A stretch of 64,000 nucleotides of DNA from positions 1,028,497 through 1,092,496 of the forward strand of contig NC_061080.1 of NCBI RefSeq assembly GCF_021917145.1, written 5' to 3'. A model generated the notes under the pieces. It saw only the letters and a list, made by a program, of their open reading frames with translations, ran no database searches and was not told the DNA's origin. Positions within the stretch are counted from its first letter, which is position 1. Each line of letters begins with the position of its first letter. Position numbers and translations under genes: made by a program. This DNA is from Hypomesus transpacificus (Eukaryota > Chordata > Actinopteri > Osmeriformes > Osmeridae). Below, piece after piece: positions 48,585 to 59,174 of the stretch.

Positions 48585-51500
48585 TCAATCGTCCACAGTG
48601 ATGTTGCGGAACAGGTAGGCCATGGATTCCCCGTTGTGGATGCGTCGGATGGCCTCTGCCAGGATCATACTGACGTCCACCGTCTTGATCTTGGGGCACT
48701 GCAGCTTCTGCACCTCGTGAGGAACCGTGTTGGTCACCACCACCTGGGGGCGCACGGGGACACGATGGGGGAAAAGAACACAATCGTCGCTCACACAAAA
48801 CATAGGATCCCGACAGGAAAATCGCTTTAAAACGACAAGCAAAAAAAATCAGTCGATGTGCAAAAGTCTCAGCGCTTATGTGGAGCCTTCCGTTGTGCGT
48901 GTGCACATCTGGAGCTCACACAGACCTACTAGCACGCTAATGATGTCAGGAACGGCGCACTTCCAATTTCATCATTTCCTGCTGAACCTACAATCTCATT
49001 GGATTGTAAAGTGAGTAGAGGAGCGCCCCTTTGGACTGTTTACCTCGTCAATGGCGGACTCTTCTATGAGTCGGGGGGCCTCGGCTGAGAGGAGGCCGTG
49101 AGTGGCCATGATGTAGATCTTGTACGCCCCCCTCTCCTTCAGTATCTCTGCCGCCGCCACAAAGTCCTCCACGTCGTCTATGATGTCATCCTGACACACA
49201 CACACAAATGCAGACACAACAGGGGGGGTGGGGGACTAAGAGATACTGGGTTGCCCCCGTTTTACGTTTACTAACCTCGGCGACCTTCCGGAAAATACCA
49301 CAAACCCAAAACACGGGTAACAAGCTGAAAATAGGACGGTGTGATACAACAGCCTGCAGTTCAGTTTTTTGCGTCTGGTGAATACGTCTGCGTCGGGGCA
49401 TGAACCCATGAAGCCACACGACAAGTTCTGACACTCTCTAAAACAAGAGGGACTCAGAACCTTTCATAGTTCTTTCTGGAACTTGGAAAGTTTCTAGTTG
49501 CCTAGTTTCTTTCCTTCTGTCTATAACAAATGATTAATAGATACTAGTCCAATTTGTTGGTTTCAGTGTCACGTGACCTGTGTAGGAAAAAAAGGTCGAG
49601 AAAAGAGCAGCTCTTACGACAATAATGGCGATCCTTCCGCCCACATCTCCCACAACAGTAATGGGCGGCTTCTCCTTGGCCATCATGACTGCGAGGCAAA
49701 AGAACACAAAAGCAATGATCCTCTCGACGTGTCAAGACGAGGCAGCATTGGAAACGTTCTAATGATTAGGGCATTGGGTTAGCAGGGAACATGGCCAAAA
49801 CCTACAAAGATCATGCAAGACGGCGCTACCTCACAAGCAGCCCAGCTACCAACCGCATTCAGCTGGTGTTCACTGTAGTTCTGGTTCTCTAGTGTGGTCC
49901 CGTTAATTTTCAGACAGCAAACAATTACATTTTGATCTTGAATGTCTCTTTTTTTCCAATTTGGAGCCTTTTTCGTGTAGGCTATTACGAAAGGTCATGT
50001 GCCCTTTCCAGTTAAGTTAAGGTGTGTATGCGTCTTTGGGCCGAATACAGTTTGTTGTTGTGAAGGAAATTAAAGGGCTTGTGAGAGTAGAACTATCAGT
50101 TGTTCCTGCTTTGAAAACCAAAAAAGATCTGGTTAGGATTCAGGGAAGCGACACACAGCAACCCCATGCCATGCTCACTCAGAACACAGTTTCAACCCCC
50201 AACTTCCTGATTCGTACCCGCTACGACGTCCAATCAGACACCTGCTTATTTAAAAACCCGCTACGATGTCCAATCAGACACCTGCTTATTTAAAAACTCC
50301 CCCAGGGCAAAGAGCAAAGCAATATCTACGTCAAACTCTCAAGTTTGTCAAAGCATGTGTTCATGAAAAAAAAAAATATATACACAGATTGAGTTTTTAA
50401 ATAACCAAGAACCCCACATAGTTGCATAGTCCGAGCTCCGACACAATCAAAAAAACGATCCAAGCAAAAGGATGCATGGGCGGAAACCACACAGGTCAGC
50501 GTTCTTACACGAAGGCTCTCAAGTCGGCCATGCTGCACTGTAAGAAAGGCACTGAGTTACGACCCAAACTGGAGCGAAGCATCTACTTCACAGCTCTGCC
50601 TGGGAGGCAATAATTGGTCGGGTCGACACTACCTTACATTTAGCAGACGCTCTTATCCAGATTGACTTACAGTAAGTACAGGGACATTCTACCCGAGGCA
50701 AGTAGGGTGAAGTGCCTTGCCCAAGGACACAACGTCATTTGACGCGGCCAGGAATCAAACCGGCAACCTTCTGAGTAATAGCCCGATTCCCTAACCGCTC
50801 AGCCATCTGACACCCTATGGGCCTTAGGACTACCTTAACGGGACAGGGCAGTGATTGGGCGGCAGCCTCACAACATGCTGTTGTTGGCACACTGACGGTC
50901 AATGTGGTTTCAACCCAGTACATTCATTGTGGGGCAACTCAAAAAGACAGCATGGGAACAGCCACAATGCGTTTCCAATTTGTTCGGCAGGACAGCGTAC
51001 ACATTCGGGCAGAAATGAAACAACGGCAGATTGATTTGGTCGTCAAATTGGAAATAAACTCTGGACACAGGTTCACAGCTAATTGTGTTGCAGACGCGAG
51101 CCCCATCGTAATAAGAGTGGAGAGTCAACACAGCAACTCTTGCTGCAGTCTGTGACAGCCCAGAGCCTGCACAGTAGCTGTGAACGCAGCTCTTCAGACC
51201 AAACGTCTCATTCATTGAGAAGATGCGCCCTCCGATCCTGTTACAAATCATGACGGTTTACTTTCTGGTCCGATTCATTCCACCCCCCCCCCTCAGGAAA
51301 CAGCTCATCACGCTGGTTGAACTGAGGACTTCCATGCCGAGCGCTTAGGGAGAGATGCGTTGTCAAAATATAGGGTTAGTTACTGTTATCGTTACTGGTT
51401 CATACGAGGACAGACCACCTGCAGGGATTCTATTTCTCTCTCTCTCTCTAGCTACCATGGAAACCCAAGTGTGGCGGGTGGGGGGTCAGGGCTGCTCGGT

Positions 51501-52136
51501 GTCTCGGTGACCTCTGCGGCACGAGACCGGTTGTGGGAGAACCCTCCGGCACCACACCCATCTGCCCGTAACCAAGTGAGCACTGTGCGGTCTGGGTTGG
51601 GACGTCTCCAAAAGCGCTGGCATTGGAAGCCCTTCAGTTCTCCTTCAGATCTGTTACATGCATCACATGTGGAGGTTGCAGGTGGGAGATTTGGGGGGGG
51701 GGGGGGGGGGGGGGGGGCAGGGAGTTGCGGTCGTACTTGGAAGCTCAATGCCAGGGAATGGAGCCTGGAGTCTCCCTACGCCGCCAACAAGAGAGATGGG
51801 ACAGGAAGTTGACACGGTCAGACAGTCAAAACAGAGAGATGGGACAGGAAGTTGACACAGTCACAGACAAAACAGAAAGAGGTCAACGGCCAAATGGAGA
51901 CTCAAACCATGTGCTCTAAAAGACAACGCATCGAAAAGTTGGGACATGTAAAGAAAACATCAACGGTCGTCATTGGTTCCACCTGCAGATTCCACAGCTG
52001 CATTAAAAGGGGGCACGGCACCCGGGCAGAGTTCAAAACCGGGACTGAGAGAGAGAAACCCAGAGGGGGCAACCACGGAAGGACAAGAGGTCGCAAGAGG
52101 AGAGATTCAGCTGCCGCGTCAGGGATGAAAGCAGAC

Positions 52137-52169
<33 letters not shown>

Positions 52170-55100
52170 GGGGGGGGGAAGAAAGAGAGAAATCCAGAGG
52201 ACGGTGCCTAATGGAGAAAGGAGGAGGAATAAAAATGAGCGGGGAAAGTCTCATCCCTGTTATATGGAGTGGAGAAGGGCAGGAGGGGAGAGAGGATATC
52301 AATTCAGACGGTGTGAGGGAGAGGGGAGGGGGCGGAGTCGGTGCCTGCAGGATTTCAGGCGGATGCAGAGATGTCCGCCTGCGGGGATGGGAGCGTGCTG
52401 ACAACCACTTACTACAGCCAAGAGAGGCAAAGACCCACACAGAGAGAGAGAGAGAGACTAGCGTCAGCAGTAGGGGAAACTTAGCAAGGTGTGCTTAGCC
52501 TCTGTCGGCAGACGGTCAGGCATTTAGAATGCTACCAGACTAGGGTCCCTTCGTAGCATATTGCTTCTTCTTTTCCCAGACTCAAGAGGCTATTTAAGGA
52601 CAAGTGGAACGTGTTTGACAGGGAACAAAAATTATGTTTCCTATCTGGTGTAAGCACATCTCCATTAGACCCATTTTGGTTGGTGTCCTGAGTACAAAGT
52701 GTCAACAGCGCTGTCAAGGTGGGTGTGATGTGATGGGTCTCTGAGCTGACGGGACACATACTGTATGTGCATGTAATACCCAACATGAGCAACACCACAC
52801 TGTGCCAACATATGAGAATGAGCATTGTGTGTGCGTGTGTATGTGTGTGTGTGAGCTGTTGACCCACTGGTTTGAACTCATTGGCTCCCTTTATAGATGA
52901 TTGAGTAGATGGTCCCTGCTGCATGCAGACTCAGGGCTCAGCCTGCTCAGCCTCTGGTTACATGAACCAGCTAGCTGATTGGGCAGGTCACATGGCTCTA
53001 GGGGAGGAATGCCGCCAAGACTTTGGAATGTCTCAAAGGTGAGCTGGACTTGGCAAAAGGTCAGACCTTGTGTGTGTGTGTGTGTGTGTGTGTGGACTGG
53101 TTTAGGGTCTGGAGCTCTCTGCTAGAGATATTGTGTGTGTGTGTGTGTGTGTGTGTGCGAGCTCGTCTCACCTGGCAGCTCCAGACCAGGGTGTCCGGAG
53201 GTTGTGCGGACCGAGGGGGGTGAGTGTCGTCCGTCGGCCATGTCGGACTCTGAACACTGGGCCTCCCCGTGCATCACCGCCAGGCCCAGGCGGAGCCTCT
53301 CGGCATACGACTGGGCTCTGGGACACACACACACACACGTGGGGAAAGAAACAACCTCAAACTCGTTTCAAAAGTGAACCCAACCCGAGCAAAACAATGA
53401 CTCAAAGGGACGTCAATACTTGCAAATTTGGTGCATTTCCAAACCTTCATGTTACCTCTTGGCAGCAGATGGGGACTTTGCGACAATGATTGCATTCCGG
53501 TAATCTGGGATCTGGGACAGAAGCAAAGGAAGAAAACAGACTGACCAACCACGCACCGGATCACTCAACTTTGACCCAAGATCCAGTAGCATCTGATAAA
53601 CAAAGTCAACAAGGTCGTAAATCGGTGACTTGGTTTTCCAACCTCTCAAATGAGACGAGAGAGTTGGAAGATGTGCTGGGGGGGGGGGGGGGGGGGGGGG
53701 GCTGAGGGTCTCACCTCCTCTTGGATGTACTGCAGCAGGAAAGGGGAGGCACGCAAGTTGTCCACGGGGAAACTGAAGAAGCCCTGGATCTCCTTCTGGT
53801 GGAGGTCCATGGTGATGATGTGCGTTAACCCTTTGACGAGACGAGGCAAAACGTGCGCAGTCGGCGTTAGCATGGCGTTTATTTGGGGGGGGGGGGGGGG
53901 GGGATTTATGTTTACCGACGTCAATTACAAAAGTGGGGGTGTGTGGTATAAAAAGAGACAATCACGAGAAACATCACAAGCAAAATAAACCACGGCTTGT
54001 ACCCGCTTTGGCTAGCATGGACGCTAGCAGCTTGCAGACGATGGAGCCCCTCTTCCTCATCTTGCACTGCTTGCTGTAGGGGAAGTAGGGGATGACCCCG
54101 ATGATGTTCTTTGCACAGGACGTCCTCAGAGCGTAGGCCATGACCAGAAGCTCCATGATGGCCGTGTTGACATCTCTGGAGTCGCAGCAAGACAAGAGAG
54201 AGCATTGAGAGGTGAGGAGATCATGAGGCCGTGTGAGATAAACGACCTACTTTTACATTTACATTTAGTCATTTAGCAGACGCTCTTATCCAGAGCGACT
54301 TACAGCAAGTACGGTCAGGGACATTCCCCCGAGGCAAGTAGGGTGAAGTGCCTTGCCCAAGGACACAACGTCATTTGGCGTGGAAGGGAATCGATCCGGC
54401 AACCTTCTGATTACTGGCCTGATTCCCTAACCGCTCAGCCACCTGACTCCCTTTTGCGAGTGAGAAAAGTCTGTCGAGGATTCAGTCCGGTCTGACACGC
54501 AACATTTAGGGGTGGATATCTACGGCGTTGATTCCAGGTGAAGAGAGACGATATACATTTCAAAAGGCCTGATTTAAAGCTTCAGAACTACTGTTCCTGT
54601 GTGTCTTGACTGAAACACATTTGTCAGGTCTAAGAAGGAGGGGAAAGCCTTGCTCAAATATACATGCACACAACAACAGAACCCTCGAAAGCACATTCAG
54701 TCAACCGTGGTACATTGAGGGACTAAGCTAGGTTGAGGGCATGCTCATTTTTCCTGGCCCGGTCCCTCAGTTGCAAGCCCGTCTCTCCCTGAACCCTGCC
54801 AAGGAGTAAGGCTACCTTTGAAAGTGAGCAGGCATTTCTAAATAATTAAGCTTCTCAAAAGATTGAATCAAAAGAATGAATGCATTGTTGCACCAGAATC
54901 AGACCATTCACAGAGGCATTTGTCCACATGCTTGGGAAATGATATACAAAAAAGGGGAGTCAGGTGGCTGAGCGGTTAGGGAATCGGGCTAGTAATCTGA
55001 AGGTCGCCAGTTCGATTCCCGGCCACATCAAATGACGTGTCCTTGGGCAAGGCACTTCACCCTACTTGCCTCAGGGGAATGTCCCTGTACTTACTGTACT

Positions 55101-57709
55101 TACTTACGCTCTGGATAAGAGTGTCTGCTAAATGACTAAATGTAAATGTAAATAACATTGCCACTTCCACTTCTCAATATCACCCACTACGTATTGTAAA
55201 AATAAAAACATTTTACATAACCATTACAGATTATCTTCAGAGCAGGTATTAACGTTGAGTAACTTTACATCATCAATTATATAAAATAAAGTGTATTCAA
55301 AACAAGTAATTAGGTCGTGCCTTTGTGGTGTTGGCCAGGACAGGCCTGGTGTGAAAGAGGAGACCCTAGAGGTCAACGCTCTGGAACAATCTGCCAACAC
55401 TCCCTCTCACCTTACCAGTGCCCACCGGGCGGTGGATATAGAACACGACAGCTGAATGTCAATGCTGTGACCCGTCAGGTTAAAAGGTGTGTGTGTGTGT
55501 GTGATAAAGAGACTGCGAGGATGGGGGGATTGCTTCTGTGTACCTAGGAAATTGGCATTGACAAAAACATTTCCAATAGGCGGCCTCCGCCCCCTCATCC
55601 CCTGTCCCCCCCCCTCTTGGTGCTTGAATTTTCTCTGACGTGAAAATTGCGAGCAAGCCAACGAGGGAAGACATCTTCAATTCACCAACGGCTGCCAAAA
55701 CACAAAAATATTTTTTTGGGGGGGTTCTCACCTGGGGATGGTCTGAATGATAAAGATGTCTTGACCACGGACCGACTCCTTGACATCCACTCTAGTCTCT
55801 GCTCACGGGGAGATAAAGTCACCTCCAGGTTAGTGAAGAGAGAACCGTCTGCCCACTGGAGCCATTTTAGTCATTGGAGGGTCACCTGACCAGAAGCCTA
55901 GGTAATAATGTACCAAAAATACAATGTCTTGGACAAACACGCATCTCACCTCTATTGGACTCCTGGTAAACCACCGACTTCCCCAACTCCACACCTAGAC
56001 GCCTGGAAGGAGGAAGAGAGAACAGGGAGCCATTGAGGATCAACACCCACACGGCGCACGCTGATAGGCCGAGGTATCCATTAGCCCCGTCCATTCTCAG
56101 CTTGTTCCTGTCTACCTTTAATCTTGCAAACCAGTACCTCCCTCCACACAGAGTGGCAGAGGGAGCGGTTTATGGCACAGCTAGGCTGTGAATCTGCTGA
56201 TATGACTGCAGTGAGAAGTCCCCACGGGGTGAGTTTCTCTCTGCTCCTTGGACTAGCCCTGGGGTGGGGTCTGTGACATAGGGTGTGCGAGCATGTGCAA
56301 ACAATCACAGGAGCAGAAAGGGTATATGCTGCCGTTTGGTTGACGATTATGAATGGGAAAGATTCGTATCGTCACTGATAAGTTCTCCGATGTTGGACCG
56401 AGGGAGAGATGTCCTTTGAGAGGAAACACGTTGGGAGGGGGCGAAGCAAAGAGTTCACTGGGGTTGGTGTGCTGCTCACACCATGTAAAACATTCTCAAA
56501 ACATAAAAAAAAAACATTCTTAAATATTCGTACTAAAATATCGGGTTTAACCGGCTGGATCGTAGGAAACATATTTCCTCTGCAATTACTTTCAGCATAA
56601 CATAGGAGAATGTTCCGGAGAGTACGCATGCCAGGAGTGGCACCATTAGCGGCACAATTAAAAGACAGCAGACACACACACACACGATGACTAAAGGCTT
56701 ATCCCCTTTGTCACTTTTGGACGCTGTGGAGATCCAGGGCAGGACTAATCCTGGGTAAGCATGGCAGCACAGCTGGCCCTATACAGTGTCCACATTGGGT
56801 CAACTCATGCAGGAGCTTCCTTGTGCTCAAAACATCATCTTAAATGTCATGGCACATTTCCCCCCCTCCCCTCCTAACATTTCCTGTGCTCTCACTCAGC
56901 ATACATCTTGGCTAGGTTTCACTTTTGCTCCGCGACTATAGCCCTTTCTCCTCCAATGGAGACAGTCCCCATTGAGAAACCCCGTTTTTTGGGCCCGGTT
57001 TCCAAACCGTCAGGTTAGCACTGTAATGTGTGTGATGATTTCTGCTGGCTGGCTTGACAGACTGACAGAACTGCTGATTATGGAAAATGGTATTCATCGT
57101 CCATTCTTTTTTCCCTTAGAGCTGCCTCTGCCTCCAGGGACTCAAGAGAAATGATTTGGATCTTGGAATTGCAAAGCAGGTTGTTTACTTTGAGGTCTCC
57201 TTCAGTCTATTCTCACACAGAGGACGACTGCCCTGTGTACCGGTTGGGTTTGTTGGTCATAGCTCCTTAAGGCAGGCTGGCCTGTGATGTATCCAACTAC
57301 CCTTCAAATGTTTTGAAGTGACAGGTTCTGTTGCGGTTGACAGTGGTCTGCAAACACTAATCTCATCAGACCTGTGTGGTACTGCACACCCATCTGAAAA
57401 GCTTGTGGTTCTCTTAATAAAATTACCTCGCTGCAGTAACGAGAGGCATGCTGACAAAGGCAAGAAGCATAATTAGGGACACTATTCTGTAGGCTACACA
57501 CAGTATCGACATGACGTATCAGTAAGTGTCCAGTAAGTTCCATGTAAAGTCCAACGTTCACTGATATTAAGAGGCCATTGTAATGCAGGGCATGAGTGAG
57601 ATCCAGTGCAATAACATCCTACTTACTCTGTAATCTTCTTGGCGAGTTCGATGCATGCGGTGGTCGAGTTTGCAGAGAAGACACGATAGCCACTTTTTGA
57701 GACATTCAT
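48585..57709 (-). CDS. prpsap1: Phosphoribosyl pyrophosphate synthetase-associated protein 1, 356 aa
   Basis: Ten minus-strand coding exons join with GT-AG sites and no frame breaks: 57627-57709, 55950-56002, 55732-55798, 54003-54175, 53715-53830, 53456-53511, 53172-53317, 49618-49688, 49044-49190 and 48585-48743 (1071 nt including stop). The product starts [19 protein letters not shown] and ends [11 protein letters not shown]. The length, start and ending fit PRPSAP1 rather than PRPSAP2 (FRNIGLDD-type end). PRPSAP proteins are catalytically inactive relatives that bind PRPP synthetase and restrain it in nucleotide synthesis. Visible features are [26 protein letters not shown] (134-144), the PRPSAP-specific insert [11 protein letters not shown], and [13 protein letters not shown] (D256-D261) in place of a working PRPP-binding signature (DDxxDTxGT). 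The N-terminal ATG has no competing upstream in-frame start. Four insertions (SINEs, small duplications) sit in its introns, none in exons. Confidence 0.95.
50217..50296. repeat. 40-bp tandem duplication with CCAAT and TATA-like words
   Basis: Copies at 50217-50256 and 50257-50296 differ at one base (C/T). Each contains GTCCAATCAG and TTATTTAAAAA. Confidence 0.9.
50633..50814 (-). mobile_element. tRNA-derived SINE with L2-like tail, copy B
   Basis: Same family as copy A, inserted in prpsap1 intron 7 in the same orientation as the gene. The tail is shorter and starts at CATTTAGCAGACGCTCTTAT on the plus strand. Confidence 0.85.
51791..51876. repeat. 43-bp tandem duplication
   Basis: Two copies beginning GAGAGATGGGACAGGAAGTT at 51791 and 51834, the second diverging toward its end. 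A truncated related stretch follows. Confidence 0.8.
54251..54451 (-). mobile_element. tRNA-derived SINE with L2-like tail, copy C
   Basis: Near full-length copy in prpsap1 intron 3. The plus-strand text runs from ACATTTACATTTAGTCATTT to GCTCAGCCACCTGACTCCC. Confidence 0.85.
54955..55152 (+). mobile_element. tRNA-derived SINE with L2-like tail, copy D
   Basis: Plus-strand copy in prpsap1 intron 3, antisense to the gene. It has box A-like GTGGCTGAGCGGTTAG at about 54964-54979 and box B GTTCGATTCC at 55010-55019, the Pol III promoter elements inherited from a tRNA. It ends GTCTGCTAAATGACTAAATG plus TAAATG repeats. Confidence 0.9.
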
Positions 57710-58620
57710 TTTCGAGTCACCATACGACAGCTTGGAAGTTTGAGAGTGAGAAACAGAAGACTTTAAGGCCCAAAACGCCTCATGGATAGGCTAGTTTCAA
57801 ATGACTTAATTTGGGTTTTTCCCTTTTATTTTATGATTACTGTAACTAAGCCCAAAATGAAAACCGTTATGTCAAATAGACCAATACATCAGTAATAAAA
57901 TCGCGACCCAAATAATTTCAAATGCCTTTCGAAAACGTAGCCTAGTTACATTGGAAATAAGCAAAGCACAACGAGGATAACCCAACCTTATGTAACCTTC
58001 TCTTGACACTTATAACATTTTTCATACTACCACAAATTGAGGAAGATAGCCTGTGCATGAGCCAACATCAGACAGAGCAGCGACGGTAGCTGCAGGCACG
58101 GCCACGTTCAGACAATTTGATCCAGTGAAAGCGGTTGTAGTAGGCTAATAACTTACTCCAATTCTACAAAATGAATGACCCGTCGAGTCTTGAAAACAGA
58201 ATAACAAATGCTTTAAAGCCAACCTGCCCCCGACAGGCTACCTTTACGAGCTCCAAAAATAAGTAAACAAGCCTCTTATCGATGAGCTAGAAAAATAGCA
58301 CACTACACTGGGGGCTTGATGTAAACTGAGCTATTTCCTCGTCTGAACACAACGAATTTTTCGTCTCCAGAAAACGCGTCGAACAAATAACTAAAATTGT
58401 TGTGACGGTTTGTTGAAATGCATCATTTTTCTCATCTTACAATGTTTAAAAACTCAGTCTCCCCGGCCTTCGCTACTGTAAACTTTGTTGCAATGCGGTC
58501 GTATCAGAAAAATGCAACGCGACGTTTTCATTGGATAGTTGACGACCGTACATGGCAGTAGGCGGAACCAATCAGATTTCGTTTTTAAACAAAGAGGAGG
58601 ATCTTATTTTGATTCAGCCA
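57710..58620 (-). promoter_or_regulatory. prpsap1: prpsap1 5' region and promoter
   Basis: The 900 bp upstream of the start codon contains CCAAT boxes in both orientations (ATTGG at 58530-58534, CCAAT at 58568-58572) 38 bp apart. No TATA box stands out, which fits a housekeeping promoter. The extent of 5' UTR versus promoter cannot be settled by eye. Confidence 0.45.
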
Positions 58621-59174
58621 CCCAGCGCGCTCCATTTAAATCCGAGGTCAAAGTCAGAATAATGATGCGTAGCTGATTAGAAAGAGCACGTTTATGTGTA
58701 TGAAAATTGAATGCACATTTAGTTGGTCATACTTAGTTGCATACTAATGTAGTATATTGCCTAATAAATCTACTATTTAATAGAATACTTACAATACCAG
58801 TTCATATGTTTCTTGTTAAAATGATTGGGGTACATTTTGTAGAATAAAAAACGTGTATCATATGGTACACAATTGACTTGTCAAATAAATTGGCCTTGTG
58901 ATCATATTCTGTAGTCAAGTTTCTACTCTGCATATTTTTCCCAGTGAATACCAATTATTTACAAACATGAACTGACTAAACTATTACAGACCAGTGGGAG
59001 ATCACTTTGCATGGAGAGCCTTTTGACAAAAACATCTCGTCACAGAAACAGCAAGTTAAGCACATTAGAGAATTATTCGACAGCCACCCGTACGCCTGTG
59101 GACAGTGTATGAAGGTGTCCCATAGTTCCTGAACAGTCTCTGAGGGGCTCGTCACCCCCCCCCACCCCCCCCCC
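58621..59174. other. Intergenic between prpsap1 and the Myb/SANT-like gene
   Basis: AT-rich spacer holding the 3' flank of the downstream-listed minus-strand gene. Interrupted poly(C) at 59153-59173 lies directly after its stop codon. No canonical AATAAA was found on the minus strand. ATTAAA variants occur near 58776. Confidence 0.45.

Larger units (their letters stand above)
49689..53171. other. prpsap1 intron 7: repeats, no nested gene seen
   Basis: This 3.5-kb intron holds a 40-bp direct duplication (50217-50296), SINE copy B, a 43-bp tandem duplication, two very long poly(G) runs (51693-51717 and 52153-52178) and (TG)n stretches near 52828-53158. I recognise no nested gene or snoRNA. Confidence 0.5.

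Noticed and set aside
54955..55030. tRNA gene
   Set aside because: Box A and B motifs are present, but the cloverleaf is degenerate and the sequence continues into the SINE body and L2-like tail, with three further copies in the window.
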